Assembly: GCA_021781415.1 (NCBI GenBank)
Contig: JAJXWW010000052.1
Location: 40,466 to 104,465 of the forward strand
Source: Planctomycetota bacterium
GTDB taxonomy: Bacteria; Planctomycetota; Planctomycetia; Gemmatales; Gemmataceae
DNA: 64,000 nt
Direction: 5' to 3'
The position numbers and the translations under genes are program-made. Numbering within the stretch: position 1 is the stretch's first letter; the number at the start of each line of letters is the position of its first letter. The notes beneath the pieces are model-generated. The model saw nothing but the letters and a program-made list of their open reading frames with translations, did not search any database and was not told the origin of the DNA. Below, in pieces: positions 43,347 to 52,695 of the stretch.

Positions 43347-46300
43347 ATGTGGCTTGCATCCCTTCGTCGCTCGCTTCTCGGCAAATCCAAGCTCGCCTCC
43401 TCGAAACAAACCCGGCCTCAACGGCGAAGGGTGTACCTTTCGCTCGACCATCTCGAAGATCGCATCGTTCCCTCGACGCTCAATGTCGATGCCACGAGCG
43501 GGGTCGGCGACGTAAATGGTACTCCTCCAGCGGGGTATTACAGCCTCGTGGGTGCCATCAATCAAGCGAACACCGACAGTGCCAACGGTATCGCCGACAC
43601 GATCAGCCTGGCGGCCAACAGCACCTACACGTTCACCGCCGCGAACAACGCGACCAACGGCGCGAACGTTCTGCCGGTCATCTCCGCAACCAATCTTACG
43701 CTCCTCGGCAACGGCTCGACGTTGAATGCGGCCTCGTTCGGGCGACTGTTCGACGTAGCTTCCGGCGCGGGATTGACGGTGGACAACCTCACGCTGACGG
43801 GAGGATCGGCGAGTGGGGCCACGGCGCAGGGCGGTGCAATCCTGAATAACAGTGGAAGCGTAACGCTGAATACCGATGTCATCGGCGGCAATCAAGCGGT
43901 CGGCGGCGCGGGTCAGAACGGCCAGGGCGGCGCGATCTACTCCAATGGGGGGACGCTGACGCTTAGCAAAGACATCGTGGGAAAGAAGGTAACCAACTAC
44001 TACAACGCCACGTTCGCCATCACCAAACACTCCACCTTCGGGAACTCGAACAAGGCAACGGGAGGCGTCGGTGGAGCCGGTCAGGGCGCTGGGCTGTATG
44101 TCACCGGCGGCACGGTGAAAGTGTCGAACGGGACCTTTGGAGCGAATTATGCCACAGGTGGGTCTGCCGCCACGGGAGGTACGGGTGGAAGCGCTCAAGG
44201 CGGAGCTATCTACTCCAACGGTGCCACCCTCGATCTGAAAAAAGATTTCATCGGCACGAAAGACGTCAAGCACTTGAATTCTACCAATGTTACAACGAAA
44301 GAAACGGCTTTCGGAGTTGTCAACAGTGCGAAGGGCGGAAACGGTGGTGGTTCGGCCCAGGGTGGTGGTCTCTTCGTAAGTGGCGGCACGGTCAACGCGA
44401 CGAACTGCTCGATCAGCGGTAACGGTGCCTTCGCTGGAAACGGCCTGTCGGGTGGGGCGGGCGGCAACGCCCAAGGAGGCGGTATCTTCGCAAATAATGC
44501 GACGCTGACCGTTTCGGGCGGGTCGATTAATACCAATATCCTGATCGACGGCGCGGGTGCAACAGGGGCGGCCGGAACGGTAAACCACATCAGCGGCGGC
44601 ACGGGCGGCGCGGGGGGTAACGCTCAAGGCGCTGGTATCTTCGCTCAGGGTGGGTCGCTCTCGGTTGGAAATGCGGCCATTCTATCGAACAACGGTGCGT
44701 TGGCTTTCGGAGGCGGAGGCCTCGGAGGAGCCGCGTACACAGGGGGAGTCGGCGGCGCGGGGGGCGCGGCCGGAGTAGCCGAGGGCGGGGCGATCTACGC
44801 AGCGAACTTGACGTCCTTCCAGATAACCGGCGGCAGCCAGCTGACGCACAACACCGTTTTTGGCGGTAACGGAGGCGCAGGCGCGCAAGGGGCGGCAGGC
44901 GGACAAGGAGGTCAAGCCGCTGGCGGAGCGGTTTTTGCGACCCAAACCGCAGTTCAAATCAATGGCGGATCCGTTCTCAACTCGAATCAAGCAACTGCCG
45001 GAGGAGGAGGAACCGGCGGAGCGGCCGGAGCGGGCGGGGCCGGCGGCAACGCTTTGGGTGGCGGCCTCTATTCGCAGGGCGGCAGCGTTTCGCTCACTAG
45101 CCTCACTAGCAACGTTCAGTTCAACGGAAACAAATTGAATGGTGGCGTTGGCGGAGCGGGCGGTGTGGGCATCGCAACACTTCTCAACGGTGGTGCGGGA
45201 GGAAATGGTGGAAGCGTGGAAGGCGGCGGAGTTTATGATGCCGGTGGAAATCTTACCATGAATTCGGTGCAGGCTCAGTTGAACCTAATCGTAACTGGCT
45301 TGGCCGGAAAAGGCGGGTCGGGTGCGAACAATACGGCCGTTAATGGTGTCGGCGGAGCGGGTGGCGCGGGCGGAACGGGCGGAGCGATGATTGGCGGTGG
45401 ACTCTACGTCAGCGGCACCAATCTCACCGTCAACATCACCTCAAGTTCGCTGAGCTACAACCAGGAGGGGTCTCCGGCGGCATACGGCGGAGGAGGCGGT
45501 AAGGGCGGAACTGCCATCAACGGCACGGGCGGAGCCGGTGGAGCTGCTGGCAACGACCCCAAGTCGGAGGGTGGGGGCGCAGCCTTCTTGGGCAACAATG
45601 CCGTGACGCTCAGTGGAGTCAGCGTGGAGTACGACAGCATCCTCGCCGTTGGACCCGGTGATGCCGGATCGGGAGGTTCGGGTTTGGTCGGCGGTGCCGG
45701 AGGAAACGCGGGCAATCCCGGAATCGTTCGGGGTGGCGGTGTCTTCGTGAACGGAGGCACTCTCACGATTCAAAGCGCTTCTGTCATCGAGAACGATCAA
45801 GCGCGAGGCCAAACGGGTGGCAAAGGCGGGAGGGCGGGTAAATCGACCAACAACGTCGCCAAAACCCCCATCCATTCCGGCCTCGGTGGAGCAGGCACCG
45901 AATCCATCGGAGGCGGAGTCGCGGCCACCGGAGCAGCGGTGACTCTCAATAACGTCACTATCTCCACCAATTTCAGCCAAGGAGGTGAGGGGGGGACAGG
46001 TGGTGCCTACAGCAATTACGAGAAAACAAATCTCAGTTTCTTCGTTTCGGGAACGAATGGCGTTGGCGGCTCCGCGACGGGAGGAGGAATCTTTGCTTCC
46101 ACGGGTTCGCTCACGATCGAAAACGGGAGTAGCATAACCAATAACATCGCGCAGGCAGGAATGGGAGGGCCCGGTTTGTACTCTCAGTACAAAGCCGCCG
46201 GGTTCAATCCCGTAATCGCCGCGCCAGGAACCGCGGAGGGGGGAGGCGTGGCTATTGAGAACATGACCTCCGCCGTAACATTAACCAATTCGACCATCGA

Positions 46301-48476
46301 TAGCAACCTTTTACAAACGACGGACGGTGGAGCCGGCGATGCAAATGCAACGAATAACAATCCCGTCTATGGACTTTATCCAATTAATGGAAGTGTTGGC
46401 GAGAATGGTGGAGTCGCGCAAGGAGCGGGACTCTATGTGTTGAGTTCCACACTTAACGGCACGAGTGCCACGATTACCAATAACGGAATTCAGATCGGTA
46501 ACGGCGGCAACGGTGCCACGGCCCTCAAGACGACCAAGTTCGTGCAGACCGGAGGAAATGGGGCCAACGGGGGCGGACTGAACACCGCTCAAGGAGGCGG
46601 CCTCTATGCCTCCGGCAGCACCATTAGTCTGACCACCTCCACACTCGTAGGCAACAGCCTGTCGGTCGATAATGGCGGAAATGCCGGCGTCGGCAACAGC
46701 GGCAAACCCAACGGGGTTGCGGGCGCGGGGGGATCGGGCGGCATCGGCGAAGGAGCCGGAGTGTATGCCGCATCGACCAGCTCCGTCACGTTGTTGGACA
46801 CGAGCGTTTCCAACAACACCACGACCATCGGTTTCGGCGGTAACGGCGCGCCCGGTGGCGCGGGCGGAGCGGGCGGGAACGATGGCAGCGGTCTTGGCGG
46901 CGGTGTCTATACCAACGGGACTTCGACGCTGAAAGCCACCAACTCGACCCTGGCCAACAACGTCATCGAAGTCGATTTGGGCGGCAATGGAAGCGGGGTG
47001 GGAGCGGGTGGTGCCGGCGGCGTGGGAACCTCGGCCACGACCAGCGGCACGGCGCAGGGCGGTGGTTTGTTCGCCGGTTCCACCACGCTCACACTCATCA
47101 ATGACACCTTGGCTGGAAACACCCTCAATGTCGCCTCGGGAGGTATTGGAGGCAAAACCGGTGTCGGTGGAGCGGGCGGCGTCAACAGTGGGACGGGTCA
47201 GGGTGGCGGACTTTATCTCACCGGAGGGACCGCGACCATCCTCAACGACACCATCGCGGCCAACGGCATTGTCGTAAACCAAGGAGGCAGCGGTACCACC
47301 GCCGGCACCAGCGGCAGCACCTACACCGCGCAAGCCGGTGGCTTGTACGACAATCCCAACGCGAACGATTCGGTCGCACTGGAAAACACGATCATCGCCC
47401 TCGACACGGTCTTCAGCTCGGCCAACGACATTCTCGGAACGATCGCATCGAGCGATCACGACTTCATCGGCAATGGAACCGGCGCGACTTTCATCACTAG
47501 CTCCGGCGATCAGATCGGGACGGCAACCAGCGTCTTGAATCCTGGGCTTGGCTCGTTGGCCAATTACGGCGGCCCCACGTTGACGATGCTTCCGACCAGT
47601 GGCAGCGCCGTCATCGGAGCGGGGGATACCGCGGCGCTCTCGGCCATCGCCACCGCCGAGAACACCACCTCGGCCAATACTACCGATCAACGCGGCTACG
47701 CACGTTCGGTGAACAGCAAGATCGACATCGGGGCGGACGAATACCAACCCGGATTGACTATCTCCGGGACCGTCACTCCCACTAATGTGCAGGCTGGCGG
47801 TACCATCACCTACACCTTTACCGTCACGAACCCCGGCCAGTTCGCCATCAGCGATCTGACACTGACCGATGTAGTCCCGACCAATACGACGTTCGTTTCC
47901 TTCACGCCCCCCAGCGGATGGACCACGACGGTTCCCACCGTTGGCCAGACGGGAACCGTGACCGCTTCCACCACCTCGCTTGCCGGCGGTGCGTCTGCCA
48001 CCTTCACTTTGGTGGTCCAGGTCAATGCCACCGTGTCCGGCGGCACGACGATACAGAATACCGCCAGCGTTGCCCCGGCCCTAACGGGTTCTCAAATCGG
48101 CAATGCCAGCGTCACATTGAGTGCCACCGTGGGTACGCCACTCAATGTTATCACCAACGAAGTCGCGATGTTCAAAACGCCCATCATCCCCGACTTCGAC
48201 GATGGCAAAGGCAATTATTTCCAGCTCCTCCTTCTCATCAATAAGTCTCGGACAACCATCACCGGCCCGGTCGCCTTGGTTCTCACCGGCTTGCCCACCG
48301 GCGTGACTTTGACAAATGCTAGCGGCACCTACAATGGCAGTCCGTATATTAACATCGTCTCCGCGAACGGTTCGTGGAGTCCAGGCTGGTGGAACTTCCT
48401 CTTCGTGACGCTACAATTCAGCGATCCCAACGGCGTGCCGATCACCTACACGCCGGAGATCGTACAAGGTCTGTAA
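43347..48476 (+). CDS. giant secreted Gly-rich beta-helix-like protein with LExLExR motif and DUF11 domain
   Basis: The 1709-aa frame starts at ATG 43347. The N-terminus is Arg/Lys-rich, then LDHLEDRIVPST at about residues 33-44 (the same export motif class as the 437-aa protein). Residues about 45-150 look like the start of a right-handed beta-helix/CSLREA-type surface protein (AINQANTDSANGIADTISLA, TLLGNGSTLNAASFG). Residues about 150-1420 are 40 or more irregular modules of the type GGAGGNAQGGG[IL][FY] followed by a short Ser/Thr/Val strand, similar in appearance to PE_PGRS or choice-of-anchor Q proteins. A tandem duplication of about 90 residues is seen around 43927 and 44200. Residues about 1470-1580 match DUF11 (TYTFTVTNPGQFAISDLTLT). 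It lacks a recognised sorting tail. Inferred: surface adhesin or structural protein. Confidence 0.85.
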   Translation: MWLASLRRSLLGKSKLASSKQTRPQRRRVYLSLDHLEDRIVPSTLNVDATSGVGDVNGTPPAGYYSLVGAINQANTDSANGIADTISLAANSTYTFTAANNATNGANVLPVISATNLTLLGNGSTLNAASFGRLFDVASGAGLTVDNLTLTGGSASGATAQGGAILNNSGSVTLNTDVIGGNQAVGGAGQNGQGGAIYSNGGTLTLSKDIVGKKVTNYYNATFAITKHSTFGNSNKATGGVGGAGQGAGLYVTGGTVKVSNGTFGANYATGGSAATGGTGGSAQGGAIYSNGATLDLKKDFIGTKDVKHLNSTNVTTKETAFGVVNSAKGGNGGGSAQGGGLFVSGGTVNATNCSISGNGAFAGNGLSGGAGGNAQGGGIFANNATLTVSGGSINTNILIDGAGATGAAGTVNHISGGTGGAGGNAQGAGIFAQGGSLSVGNAAILSNNGALAFGGGGLGGAAYTGGVGGAGGAAGVAEGGAIYAANLTSFQITGGSQLTHNTVFGGNGGAGAQGAAGGQGGQAAGGAVFATQTAVQINGGSVLNSNQATAGGGGTGGAAGAGGAGGNALGGGLYSQGGSVSLTSLTSNVQFNGNKLNGGVGGAGGVGIATLLNGGAGGNGGSVEGGGVYDAGGNLTMNSVQAQLNLIVTGLAGKGGSGANNTAVNGVGGAGGAGGTGGAMIGGGLYVSGTNLTVNITSSSLSYNQEGSPAAYGGGGGKGGTAINGTGGAGGAAGNDPKSEGGGAAFLGNNAVTLSGVSVEYDSILAVGPGDAGSGGSGLVGGAGGNAGNPGIVRGGGVFVNGGTLTIQSASVIENDQARGQTGGKGGRAGKSTNNVAKTPIHSGLGGAGTESIGGGVAATGAAVTLNNVTISTNFSQGGEGGTGGAYSNYEKTNLSFFVSGTNGVGGSATGGGIFASTGSLTIENGSSITNNIAQAGMGGPGLYSQYKAAGFNPVIAAPGTAEGGGVAIENMTSAVTLTNSTIDSNLLQTTDGGAGDANATNNNPVYGLYPINGSVGENGGVAQGAGLYVLSSTLNGTSATITNNGIQIGNGGNGATALKTTKFVQTGGNGANGGGLNTAQGGGLYASGSTISLTTSTLVGNSLSVDNGGNAGVGNSGKPNGVAGAGGSGGIGEGAGVYAASTSSVTLLDTSVSNNTTTIGFGGNGAPGGAGGAGGNDGSGLGGGVYTNGTSTLKATNSTLANNVIEVDLGGNGSGVGAGGAGGVGTSATTSGTAQGGGLFAGSTTLTLINDTLAGNTLNVASGGIGGKTGVGGAGGVNSGTGQGGGLYLTGGTATILNDTIAANGIVVNQGGSGTTAGTSGSTYTAQAGGLYDNPNANDSVALENTIIALDTVFSSANDILGTIASSDHDFIGNGTGATFITSSGDQIGTATSVLNPGLGSLANYGGPTLTMLPTSGSAVIGAGDTAALSAIATAENTTSANTTDQRGYARSVNSKIDIGADEYQPGLTISGTVTPTNVQAGGTITYTFTVTNPGQFAISDLTLTDVVPTNTTFVSFTPPSGWTTTVPTVGQTGTVTASTTSLAGGASATFTLVVQVNATVSGGTTIQNTASVAPALTGSQIGNASVTLSATVGTPLNVITNEVAMFKTPIIPDFDDGKGNYFQLLLLINKSRTTITGPVALVLTGLPTGVTLTNASGTYNGSPYINIVSANGSWSPGWWNFLFVTLQFSDPNGVPITYTPEIVQGL

Positions 48477-48489
48477 AGGCAAAACTCGT

Positions 48490-48541
48490 CTCGAACGGCG
48501 GCGTCCGCGCCAAGACCTTGGGCGCAAACGCCCCGTTCGAG
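48490..48541 (+). terminator. nested hairpin after the giant surface protein gene
   Basis: CTCGAACGG (48490-48498) pairs with CCGTTCGAG (48533-48541). Inside it GCGCCAAG pairs with CTTGGGCGC with one bulge. It begins 14 bp after the stop. No T-run, so it may be a factor-dependent or processing structure. Confidence 0.45.
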
Positions 48542-48584
48542 ATGGGAGAGGCGCGCGACAATCCGAGGTGAGAGGGTCTCCGGA

Positions 48585-50786
48585 ATGGAAGACAAGCTGC
48601 AAGTTGCCATCCAGCACCATCAACGGGGACAACTCCAAGAAGCGGCGCGACTCTATCAGACCGTCCTCGCACAGAATCCCAATCATCCCGATGCGTTGCA
48701 TTTGCTCGGCGTGGTCGCCCATCAGTTCGGCCAAAATCAGCGAGCGGTCGAACTGATCTCCCGCGCCGTGATTCTGCGCCCCAACGTCGCGGCATACCAC
48801 GCAAATCTCGCCGAGGTTTATCGCACCCTCGGACAACTGGACGGCGCGCTGGAGTGCTGCCGCGCCGCACTGCGACTACAGCCCAACTATCCGGAAGCGT
48901 TCAACAACCTCGGACTGGTGTTGTTGCAAGCGGGTAAGACGAACGAAGCGATCGACCAATTCCGAACGGCGGTCGAGTTGCAGCCTCGCTTTGCCATGGC
49001 CCACAATAATCTCGGCAACGCCCTTCGCACCAAAGGGGAGATTCCCGCCGCGATCGAGGAGTTTCGGCGCGCCATCGAGTGCGATCCAGGATTGGCTGAA
49101 GCCCATAGCAATCTCGGTCAGCTGTTGTGCGAACGGCAAGAATTGAACGAGGCGCTCACCCACTGTGAAGAGGCCGTTCGGTTGCGTCCCCACTTTGCCG
49201 AAGCCTTCAGCAATCTCGGCAACGTGCTGCGCGAGAAAGGCCGTCTCGACGAGGCGCGACGCAACTACACCGAAGCGTTGCGGCTCAATCCCGCCATCGG
49301 CATGATCTACAACAACATGGCCCAGTTGTTGCAAGAGGAAGGCCATTACGACCTGGCACTCGGCTGGTACGAACAGGCGTTGGCTCGCGACGCGCGCACG
49401 CCACGAATCTACTGCAATCTGGCCAGCGCGCTCAGCGAAAAGGAACGCTACGACGAAGCGGTTGCTCGCTATGAGACGGCATTGCGAATCGACTCGGATT
49501 GCGCCGAGGCACACAACGGCCTGGGTTTTGTCCGCCACGAGCAAGGCCGCGATCTTGAGGCCAAGGCACATTATGAAGCCGCCCTGCGCTGCAAGTCGGA
49601 TTTTGCTCCGGCGTACTGCAATCTCGGCACGCTCTTGGAAGAGTTGAACGATCTCGAAGGGGCTGAAATCGCGTTTCGCAACGCCCGGCGCTGCGACCCG
49701 AATCATGCCGGCGCGCTATCTCAATTGGCAACGCTGCTTCGCGGCAAACTTCCGGATGAGGATTTAGCCTCGCTGCGGACGATGTTGGCCGAACCGGAGC
49801 AACTCGACGGCCGGCGCGCCGTGCTGCATTTCGGATTGGCCCAGGCGCTCGACGCGAGGAAAGAATACGCCGAAGCCGCGCAGCACCTTCTCAATGCGAA
49901 CGCGCTCGCTTTGGAATCGTGGAAAAAGCGAGGCGAGATCTACGACCCCATCAAGCACGCGCAATTCGTCGATGACATGCTGGCCGTCTCCACGTCGGAG
50001 TTCTTCGCGCGCACCCGCGGTCTAGGCTCGGACAGCGAACGTCCGGTATTCATCGTCGGTCTGCCACGTTCGGGAACGACTCTGATCGAACAGGTATTGG
50101 CCAGCCATTCTCAGGTGTTTGGTGCCGGCGAGTTGCGCCTGACTCGAGAAGATTTTGAAATGCTGCCCACGGCGATGCGAAGCGGGCTGGACGCCATGAC
50201 CTGCATGAGTCAAATCACCCGTGAGGCCGCGCAGTCGTTGGCACTCAGGCATCTCGATTGCTTGATCGCACACAGCGCGACGGCGGCACGAGTGGTCGAT
50301 AAGATGCCGGACAACTATATGTATCTCGGTCTCTTGGCGGTGCTGTTCCCCAAGGCCAAGTTCATCCATTGCCGCCGCGATCTGCGCGATGTGGCCGTGT
50401 CGTGCTGGATGACCAATTTCCGCCAGATTCGATGGGCGAACTCGCTCGATCAGATCGCTTCGCGCTTCCATCAGTACGAGCGTTTGACCGAACATTGGCG
50501 CAAGATTTTGCCCGTGCCGGTCTTGGAGATTCACTACGAAGACACGGTGGGGGACTTCGAGAATGTGGCGCGCCGACTGGTCGCGTGGTGCGGCCTGGAA
50601 TGGGAGCCGGCGTGTCTGGAATTTCATCAGACCGAGCGTCCCGTGCGCACGGCCAGCGTCACCCAGGTAAGGCAACCGCTCTACACGCGCTCGGTGGCTC
50701 GATGGAAGAATTACGAGCCGGCTTTGAAAGATCTGTTCGCTCGGTTAGTTCCCGCCTCTTCCGCCGACCAGCAACCGAGTCAATAG
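48585..50786 (+). CDS. TPR-repeat protein fused to a sulfotransferase domain
   Basis: A 733-aa protein from ATG 48585. About residues 1-400 are at least ten tetratricopeptide repeats (for example PEAFNNLGLVLLQAGKTNEA, AEAFSNLGNVLREKGRLDEA). The C-terminal ~250 residues form a PAPS-dependent sulfotransferase: PVFIVGLPRSGTTLIEQVLA (5'-phosphosulfate-binding loop, about residues 485-505), RVVDKMPDNYMYLGLLAVLF, then KFIHCRRDLRDVAVSCWMTN (3'-phosphate-binding region). The TPR part probably selects the protein or glycan acceptor. It lies about 110 bp downstream of the giant surface protein. Sulfation of that surface protein, or of polysaccharide, is a reasonable but untested idea. Confidence 0.93.
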   Translation: MEDKLQVAIQHHQRGQLQEAARLYQTVLAQNPNHPDALHLLGVVAHQFGQNQRAVELISRAVILRPNVAAYHANLAEVYRTLGQLDGALECCRAALRLQPNYPEAFNNLGLVLLQAGKTNEAIDQFRTAVELQPRFAMAHNNLGNALRTKGEIPAAIEEFRRAIECDPGLAEAHSNLGQLLCERQELNEALTHCEEAVRLRPHFAEAFSNLGNVLREKGRLDEARRNYTEALRLNPAIGMIYNNMAQLLQEEGHYDLALGWYEQALARDARTPRIYCNLASALSEKERYDEAVARYETALRIDSDCAEAHNGLGFVRHEQGRDLEAKAHYEAALRCKSDFAPAYCNLGTLLEELNDLEGAEIAFRNARRCDPNHAGALSQLATLLRGKLPDEDLASLRTMLAEPEQLDGRRAVLHFGLAQALDARKEYAEAAQHLLNANALALESWKKRGEIYDPIKHAQFVDDMLAVSTSEFFARTRGLGSDSERPVFIVGLPRSGTTLIEQVLASHSQVFGAGELRLTREDFEMLPTAMRSGLDAMTCMSQITREAAQSLALRHLDCLIAHSATAARVVDKMPDNYMYLGLLAVLFPKAKFIHCRRDLRDVAVSCWMTNFRQIRWANSLDQIASRFHQYERLTEHWRKILPVPVLEIHYEDTVGDFENVARRLVAWCGLEWEPACLEFHQTERPVRTASVTQVRQPLYTRSVARWKNYEPALKDLFARLVPASSADQQPSQ

Positions 50787-50815
50787 CGCGCTCGGCGCGT
50801 AGTCGAGGAGTCGGA

Positions 50816-51325
50816 ATGCGAGCCAATCGGGGAGTTGCCATCGTGAATCGTACCTCTTTCCGGCGGTTTCTTGTGGTGTTCGCGGGAACCATCGCGTTCG
50901 CTCCATTGTTTGCGGACGGAACCGGCGACAAGAAGCAGGAAGTCAAGATCGAGCGGTTTAAGGGCAAGGTCGTCCCCTTGGCCGACCTTGTCGCCAAAGC
51001 GGGAGCGAAACTCGACGCCGACGCCGGTCCCCATTGGTTGGCCCTCGTGACCGACGACGGCACAATCTATCCGCTCGTTAAAGACAGTGGATCGCGCATG
51101 TTCTTTAGCGACCGCGAGTTGCTCCATCGGCCCATGCGCCTTACGGGCAGGTTACTGCCCAAGAGCCAACTCTTGCAGGCGACGGCGGTTCACAGTTATA
51201 TCGAGGGACAGCTGCACGAGATTTATTATTGGTGCGAGGTCTGTTCGATTCGCCGCGGCGAGAAGAACGATTGCGAGTGCTGCGGCGCGCCGATGGCGCG
51301 GCGCGAAGAGCCGCTTGAGAAATGA
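50816..51325 (+). CDS. exported small protein with C-terminal Cys cluster
   Basis: A 169-aa protein from ATG 50816, with GAGGAG 5 nt upstream, inside a larger open frame that overlaps the sulfotransferase end. A signal peptide occupies about residues 16-33 (RFLVVFAGTIAFAPLFADG). The core (VPLADLVAKAGAKLDADAGP, HWLALVTDDGTIYPLVKDSG) suggests a small OB/beta-barrel-like fold. The end carries Cys140, 143, 153, 155 and 156 (YYWCEVCSIRRGEKNDCECC), a possible metal- or redox-binding cluster. Family not recognised. Its start lies 29 bp after the sulfotransferase stop, so co-transcription is likely. Confidence 0.8.
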   Translation: MRANRGVAIVNRTSFRRFLVVFAGTIAFAPLFADGTGDKKQEVKIERFKGKVVPLADLVAKAGAKLDADAGPHWLALVTDDGTIYPLVKDSGSRMFFSDRELLHRPMRLTGRLLPKSQLLQATAVHSYIEGQLHEIYYWCEVCSIRRGEKNDCECCGAPMARREEPLEK

Positions 51326-51507
51326 ACGTGCCGTGCGAAGCGACCGCGCCGAAAATACCCTCCAATCCAGCGAAGCATCGCCTGCCTCATCTTCCGTGTC
51401 CGTTACGAACAAAATGACGATATTTTGTGAACGTCAGCCGTCATCTCCCGCCGGATGGGGAAATAGTAGAGTGCCTCTCGCGCCGTGGTGCTTAGGGAGT
51501 TGTTGCC

Positions 51508-51723
51508 ATGCCCAAGGATGCAAAATTCGGGATGGTCGTTGGGATCAGTCTGGTCATCGTCGTCTCGGTGTTTTTCTTCCGCAAAGAAGCACCGTCGCTC
51601 GACTCCGCGGCCGCCACGATTGTCAAACCCGCTCCCGATATTACTCCGCCCTCTATCCCTTCGGGCAACGGTCGTAGCGTGCAGGCTAATGCGATGGTCC
51701 ATACTCCGATTGAGGAGCCGTAA
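51508..51723 (+). CDS. small single-helix membrane protein, unrecognised
   Basis: A 71-aa frame from ATG 51508 with GGGAG 8 nt upstream. Residues about 8-24 (GMVVGISLVIVVSVFFFRKE) form one membrane helix, and the rest is Pro/Ser-rich and probably periplasmic. The sequence is plausible but short and has no recognised family. The 182-bp gap before it holds only an unremarkable stretch. It converges with the next gene, 2 bp apart. Confidence 0.65.
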   Translation: MPKDAKFGMVVGISLVIVVSVFFFRKEAPSLDSAAATIVKPAPDITPPSIPSGNGRSVQANAMVHTPIEEP

Positions 51724-51725
51724 TT

Positions 51726-52490
51726 CTAAGGCAGCCATTCCGCAGGGAGAAAGGGGCGCGCTAGCGTGTAAACCACGAGCGCCACGCCGGCCGTGACCGT
51801 CATGCCGAAGAGCAAGTGCGTGAGCCAGAGTCCAGCCGGCGCGCTCGGTTCGGGCGGCGGTAGCAGCGTGGGCATCGGGGTGGGCAAGGCAGTAGGACGA
51901 GGCGGACGAGCCGGGGCGGATTGGGAACGCGGCATCGCTGCGTCGAGCGATGAGCGTTCCGGAGGAACGACGGCCGGCTTGCGCGCGGCGGGACGATTCA
52001 AGTGAGTCGGTTTGATGGGCGGCGTCGGAATCGTATCTCGTTGCGGCTCTTCGCGAAGCGAATACACTTTCAAGGGTTCCATCGGCAAAGTAGGCTCGTC
52101 GCGGATCTCGATCAGTGGAGCCGTCTGAGGCACTACACCCAACGTGCTGTTTCCCGAAGTGTTGACGGGCGCGGAAGGTGCGCCGTCGCGGAGCGTCCGC
52201 AGCAGGTTCTCCGCCGTCTCCATCGGATAGTTCACTTGCAAATCGTGGATGTAAATCTGGATGTTCGTCGATTGCAACGCCTGCGCAAACGAACTGAACG
52301 GCTTGAGCATATGGTGTGGGTTGCCCTGTAAGAGGCGCTGGCGGAGGCGTTCGGCTTCGTCGGCGTTCCCCGCGGAGTAGGCCGCTTCTGCCGCCAAGAT
52401 GAGAAAGCGATCGCGCATCGCCGCCTGACCTTGACGCTCGTACCAATCGGCCAATTCTCGGTATACCTGCAAGGTTGCCAGCGTATCCAT
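51726..52490 (-). CDS. tail-anchored-like membrane protein, unrecognised
   Basis: A 254-aa frame from ATG 52490 (a TTG 5 codons earlier is possible). The N-terminal ~70 residues are helical and TPR-like (MDTLATLQVYRELADWYERQ, LAAEAAYSAGNADEAERLRQ). A central Pro/Arg/Ser-rich, probably disordered section spans about 110-215. One helix lies near the C-terminus (LWLTHLLFGMTVTAGVALVV). It is likely inserted in the inner membrane with its N-terminal part in the cytoplasm. Function unknown. It starts divergently from the PVC cytochrome gene. Confidence 0.7.
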   Translation of the reverse strand: MDTLATLQVYRELADWYERQGQAAMRDRFLILAAEAAYSAGNADEAERLRQRLLQGNPHHMLKPFSSFAQALQSTNIQIYIHDLQVNYPMETAENLLRTLRDGAPSAPVNTSGNSTLGVVPQTAPLIEIRDEPTLPMEPLKVYSLREEPQRDTIPTPPIKPTHLNRPAARKPAVVPPERSSLDAAMPRSQSAPARPPRPTALPTPMPTLLPPPEPSAPAGLWLTHLLFGMTVTAGVALVVYTLARPFLPAEWLP

Positions 52491-52695
52491 GTCGGTTGCT
52501 CTCAACGAGAAAAATGCAGCCTCGGAACCCGCGTCCTAGTTTATACGATTTTCGACACGGCTCCAAGCAGAGTTCGATCCGGAGGACGGCGTCGCACGGC
52601 CCGTTCGTGGAACGGTCGGCGATTGTCGGCCAACGCATTTCTTGTTAGGATAGGGAAAAGGAAATTCTCCCACCCCACCACGAGACAAACCCATT

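Noticed and set aside
43320..44627. Long minus-strand frame (435 codons) opposite the giant surface protein
   Set aside because: The frame is Arg/Ser/Val-rich without family sequence. It is explained by the G-rich codon bias of the real gene on the other strand.
43900..47300. Repeat-rich DNA that could resemble a CRISPR or tandem array
   Set aside because: The repeats are in-frame codons for Gly/Ala modules of irregular length, without fixed repeat-spacer design.
46311..47747. Second long minus-strand frame opposite the same gene (478 codons)
   Set aside because: Same reason: the antisense of GGN/GCN-rich repeats lacks stops.
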